Below are positions 1 to 9,582 of a stretch of DNA of 64,000 nt, piece by piece. This DNA comes from Microdochium bolleyi. Lineage: Eukaryota > Ascomycota > Sordariomycetes > Xylariales > Microdochiaceae. The stretch's first letter is position 1, and every line of letters starts with the position of its first letter. Made by a program: the position numbers and the translations under genes. The DNA is taken from NCBI GenBank assembly GCA_001566295.1, contig KQ964255.1, positions 558,001 to 622,000 of the forward strand. The letters run 5' to 3'. The notes beneath the pieces were generated by a model that was given only the letters and a program-made list of their open reading frames with translations, did no database searches and was not told the DNA's origin.

Positions 1-378
1 ACGGAGTCGACCTCGCGCGCACACACCAGGCAGGCGTCGAGCGAGTATCCCGCGTACGGCCAGCAGAACCGGGAGTCCCCCGGCCCCGGGGCGGCATCCG
101 GCCGGCCCAACAGCCCCTTTGGCGGTGCTCACCGCGGCGTGCAGATCTCTGCGCCGTACAGGAACTCGCCGCTGCGGCCTGGGTCGAGCGGCGAGTACGA
201 GGCGGCGCAGGCAGCAGCGAGCTACCAGGCTCCCGGCCCGAGCCCCTTCAACCCGGCCAGCCAGGCGGCGCCTCCGCCGAACGCGCAGTATTGGCAGGGC
301 GGCGCATACGGGCAGCAGCCGCAGCAGCAGAATCCGTATGGGCAGCCGCCGCAGCAGTATGGCGGGGGCTGGCAGTAA
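1..378 (+). CDS. C-terminal fragment of a low-complexity (Q/P/G/Y-rich) protein
   Basis: The frame is open from the first base of the window to the TAA at 376-378, so only the C-terminus is visible. The visible part is rich in Ser, Pro, Gly, Gln and Ala and ends in a Gln/Tyr/Pro/Gly tail (YGQQPQQQNPYGQPPQQYGG then WQ). No folded domain can be seen. Such tails are typical of intrinsically disordered ends of fungal adaptor or RNA-binding proteins, but the family cannot be named without the upstream sequence. Codon use (third-position G/C) agrees with real coding. Confidence 0.6.
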   Translation, partial: TESTSRAHTRQASSEYPAYGQQNRESPGPGAASGRPNSPFGGAHRGVQISAPYRNSPLRPGSSGEYEAAQAAASYQAPGPSPFNPASQAAPPPNAQYWQGGAYGQQPQQQNPYGQPPQQYGGGWQ

Positions 379-1000
379 TCGTGCATGGGGGTAGCAAATC
401 TTTGGTTCGAAGCTTGGATCTATGAGCGAGAGCCGCCAAATAATCACGACAGTACCGAGAGCAAGTCATGACGCAGAGGCGTGTTAACTAGGCTGGGATC
501 GTAGCCGTGGGTCTAGCTCTCTACTGGCAGAATAATAATTTACACGGCAAATGCTGCACACTTTCACTCTGTCCGCATCGTGACCCGTTTGCCGTGGAGC
601 ATTAGCGACCTTCGTCTCGGTCAGCGGCTCAGCGTCAGGCTCGCCGCTGTCCGGGTTCTGCTTTGTACGCTGCCTCGAGCACATGCTGCTCTCGCCGTTT
701 CCGGTGGGTAGTAGTGGAGGAGTGTTTGTATGAGTTATGCTTTTCGCGGAAATTAACTAGTATTTAATCGTGGAATCAGACAAAAAAACGACATCTCCAG
801 TCTCATCATCACATTGTCGATTAGATTGCCATACTCTGAGATTCAGACTCGAAATCTGCAAACATCGTGACATGGATTGATCGGTTCTCGTGGGTGGAAA
901 TGACCCGGACTGTCATACCTTTCTTGCATCTTGAACTCGTGTTGAAACTTTAATGTCTTGTTGACTAGCTGATCTTTCACTTCCACGGCTGCTCCATCTA
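379..1000. other. Intergenic, AT-richer, no gene seen
   Basis: This is the 3' flank of the gene at 1-378. It contains several A/T runs (for example around 740-800) suited to 3'-end formation. Both strands are broken by stops and no spliced gene model could be built. Confidence 0.5.
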
Positions 1001-2953
1001 GCATCCAGGCACGTGCTACCGCAGCGACTGACCGATATCATCTTGCTTATCACCAGGCGTACTCTGCCCTCGATCCGAGTTCGCTCGAGCAGATCGATTG
1101 CCGTTTGGGCAACCGCCTCGGATCACCTCGAAATTTATATCACTCTCCCTTATTTTCAACCAACCACACAGGAGCTTATCGCACCACCCTCGCTGAGCTG
1201 TTCGTGAGTCTGCGCTCACTTGACATTCTGAGTCTTCCTCCGGCCTTGTCATTGTAATCCTCGTCCTTGACGAACAACGGCTCACCAATCTCCGCCCGTA
1301 CCTTCTCCTGCTTTAGCATCTGCCACAACAACAATTCTGCTAATACTGAGCCTTCCATTGAGCACCCTCGTCTCCGTGACATCGTTCTTCCGGATTGTCC
1401 TTCGTCATAACAGCTCATCGCACCACTGCCTCGGGCATCCGGGTACGTCCATTGTCAACGGCCGGCTCATTCCACTATTTGAACGACCGCACCCGCCGGT
1501 AGCCCGACTCAGTTCCTTCTTTCCGCGGCTCGTGCCTCCAGCCTCGACTCTTCTTCTGAGGACAAGCACTCTTCAGCAACAGCACCGAGTTTCACTCGCT
1601 CTTCCCAACAACCTCCAACCACACATCTTATTCTCAGATCACAGCTTTCTTGGTGAGTAAGACCTGTGGGATTTCCTCTTCGTCAGCCATCAGTCACCCT
1701 CGTGTTTCCCTTTCCACTTCCACTCGCGCCTCTTCCAACACAAATCCGCTACTCGGTAAGCGACAGACGTGCTGCATTTTTCTCTATCGTCGACCTTTCA
1801 CCACCATCCCGACTCCCTCCCCCAACCACAACATCTCCTCTACACACAACTTCCTTGTTGGTGAGCAATATCTTTGTTCCTTCCGTCCCTCTCCCCTCCG
1901 TCGCATCACTTCTGTCTCGAGTCTGGGTGAGCAGCTGCCCACCATCATCCACTTCCTCGCACCTCGTGACATACAAAGCACCTTTCATTTTCCACACCAA
2001 AGCACAATCGGCCCACCTCCCCACGGTTGCGAACCACCTACCACCTCTTAAGAGACTTCCTCAAGCAACCCTCAAGACTCCCTTCTGGATACGTCAGCAA
2101 CCTCGCAATTCTCCTCAAATACCTGCCGGCATTCAGGCCTCAAAGCTAACAACAACTGTCAGTGTACCTGCTTGACACAAGTCTCACACAACACCACCAA
2201 GCAGTCACACTTCATCCCACAGCAACGACCATCTCGGTTCTTACATCAGACACCACTGCGTCGTAAGTGGCATTTCTCCTTGCTCCTTCCTCTCTCCGGT
2301 GGACAGCTTCCGCGTTTGTTGCCACGAATACCTGCTGTGTCCCTCGAGATCCTTCCCACAGCCACCTACACCTTGCCCAATACCGGTCTCCTTCCTTCTC
2401 ACTTCACCTTCAGCACCTTCATTCCTACACTCCTACAAACGGAGCCTCATCAATCTGCCCTCAGGCTTCCACCACCACAACCGCTTGACCCAAAGGGCCT
2501 CTTTCCCCACGGCAACAGCATCCTCTTCCTCGATCGAGTCAGTCAACCACTGCCTTCGCTGCACACAAACCACTTCACCTTCCAAGAGAGCTGCCGCAGC
2601 ACTCAGCGCCCAGCTGCAACATCGTCCTGCAAGCTATCTACAATATCGCACACACACTTCGCCAACCTCCTTTCTTCATTTGCCTGCCACATCCAAGCCT
2701 TTCGCGACTCCTTCAAACGTCCTCAATCTTACCGACCGTCAGACACAGATTTCCAGCAAGTCCTCGACTTCCACAGCACAAACGCCATCATTCTTCCACA
2801 TCTTGTGAGTCCTCCCTTCTCCCCGCGATTGCCGCTCCGCCCCGCGATCGCGGACATCATCCACCCATCCGTGGCCATCACGAGTGCCTCACCTCCATTT
2901 CACCCTTGCCACGTTTACTAGTCACCTCTAACACTTCAGCACCACAGGTAATC
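1001..2953 (+). promoter_or_regulatory. Exceptionally long G-poor, C/T-rich leader of the Argonaute gene with multiple donor-like splice sites
   Basis: From about 1000 to the Argonaute ATG at 2954 the + strand is strikingly G-poor and rich in C, T and A. This resembles fungal 5' untranslated leaders but runs for about 1.9 kb. It carries seven 5' splice-site-like hexamers: GTGAGT at 1204, 1653 and 2805, GTAAGC at 1756, GTGAGC at 1861 and 1927, GTAAGT at 2263. The last one pairs well with a CTAAC branch sequence (2928-2932) and a CACAG acceptor (2943-2947), giving a credible 5' UTR intron 2805-2947. Open frames here (for example 1666-2175 and 2172-2921) exist because the composition lacks stops; their translations are low-complexity Ser/Thr/Pro/Leu and I do not call them genes. 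Confidence 0.5.
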
Positions 2954-5900
2954 ATGTCTGCCCCCGGTTCTCGTCGTCAGACCATGGAAGGTGCCGCGAT
3001 GCCCGGTGGTAGCCAGGCTGGCTCTCAGGCCACCTCTCGCACTGCTTCGCCCTCGCGCGCCCAGCCGGGCTATCCTCCTGCCCTCGGCTATGATCCCGCT
3101 CGCGGCGGCAAGCGTGAGCTGACGGTCGCCGAGAAGCTTGGCAAGCGCATCGATCTGCCGATTGACGCATACACCATGGTGAGTAAAAAGCCGACTTCTG
3201 TGTGTGTGACCACTCGGCTGATCCCCTCCTAGACCAGCAAGTCGGAGACTGCCTTCGCCCGGCGCCCTGGTTTCAACAAGGACCCCACGGTGAAAAACAT
3301 TCAAGTGCAGTTGAACGTCTTCCCGGTTATGCGTTGGCCACGCAAGGACGTTCGGCAGTACGACTTTGCCATCAGGCCGATGCCGGAGAAGGGCCTGCGC
3401 AGCATCATCAAGCAGCTGTGGTCCTCCAGCCAGCTCACTGCGTTCAGAAGGGCGCATGGAGGCCAATGGCTGTTTGATGGCAGTGCCCTGGCCTGGTAAG
3501 TCATCGCTGCTTGACATCGCCACACCATCCCCACTGACACGAGCTCCCACACAGGTCGTCGGACGCCATTCCCCGTGGCGAGCAGCGCTTCGAGATTGAC
3601 CTGGACGCGGAAAACCAGCGCGCCCCCGGTCGTCGCCCCAACAAGTTCCAGGTCCGCATCCTCGAGACCAAGACCATCCGCATGGAGTACCTCAAGCAAT
3701 ACGTCGAGCAGAAGATCCCTTTCGACACCACTGTCCTTGAGTGCATGAGTACGTTTCCAGCCCGATAATGTTTTCGCGCTCGTGCCTAACAGCTTCCGTT
3801 TCTGCAGACTTCCTCGACCATGCCCTGCGCCAGACCCCGTCGGAGCACTTGCTGCTCATCAAGCGCCAGTTCTACTCGCTGACTGGTCAGCGCTTCCGCC
3901 TCGGCAACTACCTCGAGGTCATGAAGGGAACGTATTCTGCCTTCCGCCTTTGCAACGTAAGTGTCTGTCCCAGACTTGACGATGAACATGCGCTCACGCA
4001 GAACTCTAGTCCATCTCTACCGGCGGCACGGGCCTTGGACTCAATGTGGATGTCACCAACACCGTCTTCATCCAGACAATCACATTGGTCGAGCTCGTGC
4101 AGCGCATGGTCACTTCCTTCAAGAGGGAGTGGAGCGCCAGTAAGTCACTCGGATTGTGCAATGTTTGCTGAATACTGCTGACCACCTCGTCTGAACCAGT
4201 GGACATCAATGCACTGCAGCGAGCGCTCAAGCCCACCTTGGAGGGACCTGGCAGGGTTTCCCCTTCTGAGGCGTCTACTCTTCTTCGCCGCCTTCAGAGA
4301 GTCAAGATCACAGTGCAGCACCGTGGTAACCAGCAGGACCCCCAGATCTTCACGATCAAGCGCCTGGTCTGGAACGAGCGCAATGGCCCGAACGGCACCA
4401 ACGCCAGGAACTGCATGTTCGACCGGCAGACAGAGGATGGCCGCACCGAGTCCATCTCGGTCTACGACTACTTCCTCCAAAAGTACCAGATCCGCCTGCG
4501 GCTGCCGGATCTCCCGCTCATCGAGACCACCAAGGGCGACAAGTACCCCATGGAAGTCTGCAACGTCGCGCCGAACCAGCGCTATGCCCCCAAGCTGGAT
4601 CCTGACCAGGTAAGTTTTCTCGATCCAACTCGCGAATGTCTACTGTTTTCTAACACCACATCGTATACAGACCGCCCAGATGATCAGGATTGCGGTCACA
4701 CGCCCGGACCAGCGCAAGGCCGACATCATGAATGGCGTCAACCAGCTGAATTGGCAGCAGGACCCTGTGCTGAAGGCCTTCGACATTGAGGTGACCCCGA
4801 ACATGGCTGTCACCCAGGCTAGGCTGATCCAGAATCCCAAGATCACCTTCGGCAATGCCGCGATCGACCCTGGCATGAGCGGTCGCTGGGACCTCCGTGG
4901 CAAGAAGCTGCTCGAGCCCAACAAGATGCCCTTGAGCTCCTGGGGCATGTTTGCCATTGGCACTGCCTGCCAGAGGCATGAGCTCGAGGCCTTTGCCAAG
5001 CAGTTCGTGCAGGTCTACCGCGGCCATGGCGGCAACATCGCGAGTGCCCCGTTCCTCGACGTCATCCCCTTCTCCCATGGCAACTACAGCCAGATCTGCG
5101 AGCGCGCATACATCTCGACTGGCAATGCCAACAAGGCCACCCCTCAGATGATCTTCTTCGTCCTGGCTGACAAGAATCAGCTCACATACAACCGCATCAA
5201 GAAGTCCATGGACTGCCGCTACTGTGTCGTGTCGCAGTGCCTCCAGGGTCTGCACGTCAAGAAGAACCAGGCGCAGTACGCCAGCAATGTCGTCATGAAG
5301 GTCAACAGCAAGCTGGGTGGTGCCACCTGCAAGATCGCCGGCCCGCAGCCCACGACACCTCCCTTCTTCCAGATGCCGACCATGATCATCGGTGCCGATG
5401 TCTCGCACGCCAGCCCTGGCAGCAGCACGGCCTCCATGGCAGCCATGACCATGTCCATGGACAAGCACGCCACTCGCTACGCCGCGGCCTGCGAGACCAA
5501 CGGTCACCGCGTCGAGATCATCCAGCCCGCCCTGATCCATGGCAACCTGGCCCGGCTGCTTCGCCACTGGGTCAAGATCAACGGCTGTGTGCCGAAGCAC
5601 CTCTACTACTTCCGCGACGGCGTTTCCGATGGCCAGTTCCAGCAGGTCATCGACCGCGAGGTCAAGGAGATCAAGCGCATGTTCAAGAACGAGAAGATGC
5701 CCGAGCCCATGGTCACGGTCGTGATTGCCACCAAGCGTCACCACATCCGCTTCTTCCCCAAGCCCGGTGACAAGAGCTCGGCGGACCGGAACAACAACCC
5801 GCTGCCGGGCACAGTCGTCGAGCACACCGCGACGCACCCTCACCATTATGACTTCTACCTCTGCAGCCACGTGGCCATCCAGGGCACAGCTCGTCCCGTG

Positions 5901-6242
5901 CACTACATTGTCATCTACGACGAGGCCAAGGTCGAGCCGGCGAAGCTGCAGAAGATGATCTACCAGCAGTGCTACCAGTACTGCCGCAGCACCACGCCCG
6001 TCTCCATCCACCCTGCTGTCTACTACTCCCACCTGGCCGCTGAGCGCGCCACCAGCCACGAGAACCTGGCTTCGAGCCAGCGCGAGATGGTGGCTGGCAA
6101 GCAGGGCTTCCCCATCGGCAAGACGGACTCAGAGATCTACGGCAGCGACCCCGTCGAGGCCCTTCCCCTTCTGCCCATGCAGAGTGCCGACGCCCGCCCT
6201 GAGTCGGTCGCCCATATTAACACTACTATGTGGTACGTCTGA
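2954..6242 (+). CDS. Argonaute protein (small-RNA-guided slicer, QDE-2/SMS-2 class)
   Basis: Exons 2954-3178, 3233-3495, 3555-3748, 3808-3956, 4010-4139, 4200-4609 and 4671-6242 join in frame into 980 aa. Each intron has a GT..AG pair. The order is a short disordered N-terminus (about 1-70), Argonaute N and linker regions, PAZ region, MID (ADKNQLTYNRIKK) and a C-terminal PIWI domain. The PIWI catalytic tetrad is complete: D700 in GADVSH, E739 in HRVEII, D773 in FRDGVSDGQF and H911 in YYSHLAA. The spacing matches human AGO2 (D597, E637, D669, H807) to within one residue, so slicer activity is expected. The protein ends TTMWYV, like the usual hydrophobic Argonaute tail. Likely role: core of RNA silencing (quelling, defence against mycoviruses and transposons, or meiotic silencing). 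Which of the fungal paralogues it is cannot be settled by eye. It lacks the Gly/Arg-rich N-terminus common in this family. Confidence 0.93.
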
Positions 6243-6623
6243 GCGACTGGCTGACACAAGATTTTCTGAGACGTGGTTCAAGGCATGCAATTGAGAAATG
6301 GCGACCATGGATTGAGGAACGATGAATTGATTTGAGAACACGAGGGTATTTGAGACGGTAATTCCTCCCCTCCCGCACATAAATGCAATAAATTGATTAA
6401 TATCGTGGAAATCGCTATTGTAATCTTATGACCGTGCTTGTCCCAGTGTCACTACTTAGCAGGCACCGTGTCTGCGCGGCCGAGCGTAGCAACATATGTC
6501 TAATCGCGATAGCCTGACGAACAGACGAGCAACACATGGTGTGAGATCTGATTTGTGTATTTCAAAGCAACAGGGTATCATAATCAAGCTTTTCTATTTG
6601 GGAGTTTCATCAGTCACCCCTGC
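6243..6623. other. Convergent 3' intergenic region, no gene seen
   Basis: This lies between the Argonaute stop (+) and the Rieske-DUF455 stop (-). It is AT-richer, with poly(A)-signal-like AATAAATT near 6388. It is consistent with overlapping 3' UTRs of convergent genes. Confidence 0.5.
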
Positions 6624-8318
6624 TCACCCACCAGCGAGGACCTCCCCAGCCCACGGCTGCCCCGTCAGATCCTCGTAGTAGTCCACCCCCATCCCCGCCA
6701 TCGCCCTGGCCTCGACATTGAACGGCCCCTTGACCGCGCCGCGGAAGTGCTCCTGGACATTGCTCCGGAACACCTTGACCGGATCCGTGCCCTCCTGCTC
6801 GCAGATCCAGCTCAGCCACCGGTGGCCCGTCGTGACGTGCGTGATCTCGTCGCTGTGGATAATGTCGAGCACCTCGACGCTCTCGGCATCGCCGCCTTTG
6901 CGGAACTTGTCAATAGTCAGCGGGTTCACATCCAGACCGCGCGCCTCGTGGACGAGGGCGATGACGCTGATGCGGGCGCGCAGGTCGTGCGACGTGCGCA
7001 CCGCCGACTCCCACAGGCCGTGGTGCACGGGGAGCGCGCCAAAGTGGCTGCCGAGCTCCTCGAGGCGCGCGCGCAGCAGGGAGAAGTGCTTGGCCTCGTC
7101 GTTGGCGACCTTGAGCCAGTCGTAGTAGAACGTGCGCGGGAGGGGCTGCGCCTGGGCAGTGGAAGAGCCTGCGCCGCACCCGACGGTCTCAAAGGTGGCG
7201 AACCGCACGCAGATGTCGACGGCGAGGTCGATGGCCCACTGCTCGATATTGGCGAGCGCGTGCAGCATCGCGATCCGGCTGCGGACGCTGCCGCCGCGGC
7301 CGGCGCGGGGCATCTTGGACGGGGCAACCTGCGCGAGGGAGTCCTCGCGCGGCGGCTCGTCCGGTGGGCGGACGGTGCCCGCGCCGAGCGGCATCGGGTC
7401 CGCCGTCTGCTCGCGCGTGGCGAACCGCGAGAAGAGGTGCGTCGTGAGCTCGATCTTGAGCTCCGGGTCCGTCGTGTTGAGGATGTGCACGCACCAGTCG
7501 CTGAGCGTGGCGGTGTCGTCGTCGAGGTACCGCGGGCGGGACGCGGCGTCGGTCCGCGGGCCGTGCTTGAACTTGACCTTTTCGCTCACGGGCGCGATCG
7601 CGGACAGAGTGAGTAGGCCCGGAGGAGTGCCGGGCATGTGCAGGACGACCCGCCCGTCCTCGCTGACGTGCACGGGGAAGGTGCAGGCCTTGACGCCGTA
7701 GCTCGACTCGCCCGTCTCGACGTTGAAGTCGTAGGCGTGCCACGGGCACGAGGCGACATAGGCCGAGTCCTCGATGTCGATGTGCGCCTCGGTCATGGGC
7801 CCGCCGGCGTGCGGGCACTCGGCCTCCATGGCGTAGTAGGACCAGGCATCGTCACCGGACAGGGCCGGAGCCGTGGCCGCAGCCGTGGCCGACGGGGTGG
7901 TGCTGATGCGCGGCAGGCGAAACACGACGAGGCGCTTGCCGGAGGAGAGGGTGACGGCATAGCGCGAGTGGTCGAGGGCCGCGGCGGGTCCGAGGTCGAT
8001 GGACGCAGACGTGGACGACATGATGGTCCTGCGGCCGTGGGGGCGCCGCCCGACAGGGCCGTGGTGGCTGCGGCCTTGAAACGAGGAGCCGGATGGTGGT
8101 GGTGCTGGCCGGGCCTCGTGCTGCTGCTGCCGCCGGCTGTGGAAGTTTCGGATGTTGAAGATCGTGGTGGGCGATCGAGGTCGGGGCTTGGCAGAGATGT
8201 GGCCCGTGCCCGCTGGAAAACGTGCTGCCGCTGGCGAGTGTCTGGTACAAGCTGGCGGTGGGCTTGGGAGCAGAGGCAGACTGTGATGGTGCGATAGTGC
8301 GCGCCTCAGGGACATCAT
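6624..8318 (-). CDS. Rieske [2Fe-2S] / DUF455 ferritin-like diiron fusion protein
   Basis: One uninterrupted frame of 564 aa. Residues 105-235 form a Rieske ferredoxin-like domain with both cluster motifs: C168-P-H170 and C191-P-W-H194. Residues about 345-560 match the DUF455 ferritin-like family (COG2833), with a plausible carboxylate-bridged diiron ligand set: E359 (ANIEQW), E408-A-K-H411, E458 (VHEARG) and E491-I-T-H494. The natural reading is a redox protein in which the Rieske centre feeds electrons to a diiron site; the substrate is unknown. The first 99 residues are Arg/Ser/Pro-rich without acidic residues at the very N-terminus and resemble a mitochondrial presequence. An internal Met at residue 100 (codon 8019-8021, MSSTSAS) could be the true or a second start, giving a 465-aa cytosolic form. 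Domain calls are secure; start and function are open. Confidence 0.85.
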   Translation of the reverse strand: MMSLRRALSHHHSLPLLPSPPPACTRHSPAAARFPAGTGHISAKPRPRSPTTIFNIRNFHSRRQQQHEARPAPPPSGSSFQGRSHHGPVGRRPHGRRTIMSSTSASIDLGPAAALDHSRYAVTLSSGKRLVVFRLPRISTTPSATAAATAPALSGDDAWSYYAMEAECPHAGGPMTEAHIDIEDSAYVASCPWHAYDFNVETGESSYGVKACTFPVHVSEDGRVVLHMPGTPPGLLTLSAIAPVSEKVKFKHGPRTDAASRPRYLDDDTATLSDWCVHILNTTDPELKIELTTHLFSRFATREQTADPMPLGAGTVRPPDEPPREDSLAQVAPSKMPRAGRGGSVRSRIAMLHALANIEQWAIDLAVDICVRFATFETVGCGAGSSTAQAQPLPRTFYYDWLKVANDEAKHFSLLRARLEELGSHFGALPVHHGLWESAVRTSHDLRARISVIALVHEARGLDVNPLTIDKFRKGGDAESVEVLDIIHSDEITHVTTGHRWLSWICEQEGTDPVKVFRSNVQEHFRGAVKGPFNVEARAMAGMGVDYYEDLTGQPWAGEVLAGG

Positions 8319-9085
8319 CTGACCCGGCTCCGGTCGTAGTCTGCAGTGGCATCTGCTGGGCGTGTTCTTGCCATGAAAACCACTGGGAAAAGTTGGGATG
8401 TCCAGGGACCGACCAGGGGTTGGGATCAGGCCATTTTCGATGTGGACGAATTCCGGACACCGACGTCAGAACCAGGCGCGAGGCCCGATCCAGCCTGGCC
8501 GCCCCTGGGCATCCCAGCTTCGTCTGTTCCTCTGTCCTGACGAGCGACTCCCTAAACACGGGCGCACGCCTCCCGAAACTCAGCTCTTCTTCCAAGCGAG
8601 CCGATCTGCGCTCTGGAAGCTGCGCTGGAATGCATCCCAGGCAGCAGGCGGCGGGTGGCCGTTGAGGAACTTCAGGCGAGCATCCCAGGCGCCACCTCCG
8701 TGCCCCGTGCCCCGTCTCAAGATGCGTGTCAGACCCCGGCCCCACGAACCCCGGGTTCGCCAGCGCCCTGGTCTTTTGAGCCTCACGCTGCAGCTGAGTC
8801 AGGCACGCACACACTAAACAGAGTTTCCCCCTGGAAGCGATCATACAGCGATCACCGCCTGCACGGAGTCCTCGGCACGACTCAAGCTGAGCCCCAGGCA
8901 ACGGCCGCCATCACGGAGCCGCCTTGGCTCGTCTCGTCTCAGGTCCTATTCCCTACAGGGCTGCAAGCCCCTTGACGCCAGCCCTCATTCCCGGCATGTC
9001 GCATCCGCCAAGGCTTGGGCCAGCTCAAGCTCCGTATGCCTGTCGATAACACACCTGCCCCTGCATCTCCATTGTCCATCGTCCA
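8319..9085. other. Divergent promoter region, no gene seen
   Basis: This separates the divergently transcribed Rieske-DUF455 gene (-) and the small secreted peptide gene (+). It is GC-rich, with open frames on both strands that lack recognisable protein features (for example 7852-8901 minus, Arg/Pro/Ala-rich). I see no support for a gene. Confidence 0.45.
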
Positions 9086-9091
9086 TATAAA
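9086..9091 (+). promoter_or_regulatory. TATA box of the small secreted peptide gene
   Basis: TATAAA lies 211 nt before the ATG at 9302. It is followed by a C/T-rich stretch (about 9105-9300, with TTTCCTTCCTCG and CTTTCTTTCT) that looks like a fungal transcription-start region and 5' leader. This arrangement suggests a strongly expressed gene. Confidence 0.5.
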
Positions 9092-9301
9092 CGACGAATG
9101 CTCGTCCGGCGGTGCTGTTGTGTTCCTCTTTCCTTCCTCGTCCCACAGTTACTGCGTCTCTGTCGTACCGGTCTATACCTTCTCTAAAAGCCTTCTTTCT
9201 CTGTAAACCTTTCCAACCAAACCTATTCGCCTCGTCGTCGCCGGCCGACCTATCTCACGATCAACAACCTCGTTTCGTCAGACACCAGACAACCCGTCAA
9301 A

Positions 9302-9582
9302 ATGCAGTTCTCCATCGCCACTCTCTTCGCCGTCATGGCCGCCGTCGCCGTTGCTCAGCCCGGTAAGTTCTGGACCCCCGCCGGAGACGAGGCCGTAGTC
9401 CACCGAAGGATACCAAGGCTGACATTCCCTCTTGCTTCTGCTCAGTCGCTCCCCCCAGCAACATCCTCAACCGCCGTCAGGCAGTCTCCGCCGAGGTCGC
9501 CTCCATGACCGACGCGGATGGCAACGTCATCGCCTACGACACCGCCGGTGTCAAGTTCCCCATGAAGGATGCTGGCAACTAA
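9302..9582 (+). CDS. Small secreted peptide precursor with Kex2-like site
   Basis: Two exons, 9302-9362 and 9446-9582, join across an 83-nt GTAAGT..CTCAG intron into 65 aa. Residues 1-18 are a textbook signal peptide (MQFSIATLFAVMAAVAVA, cleavage before Gln19-Pro20). A short pro-segment ends in Asn-Arg-Arg (residues 29-31), a Kex2-type dibasic site. Cleavage there would release a 34-residue peptide starting with Gln (QAVSAEVASM...) and ending KDAGN. There is no cysteine, so it is not a disulfide-rich effector or antifungal defensin. The intron just after the signal peptide, the TATA box and the pyrimidine leader support a real gene. Function is unknown; it may be a signalling or wall-associated peptide or a small effector-like protein. 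Confidence 0.8.

Noticed and set aside
1358..2921. Chain of + strand open frames (1358-1660, 1650-2051, 1666-2175, 2172-2921)
   Set aside because: They result from the G-poor composition of the Argonaute leader; Ser/Thr/Pro/Leu-rich translations overlap each other in different frames.
4650..6059. 469-codon minus-strand frame
   Set aside because: Antisense shadow of the Argonaute PIWI exon.
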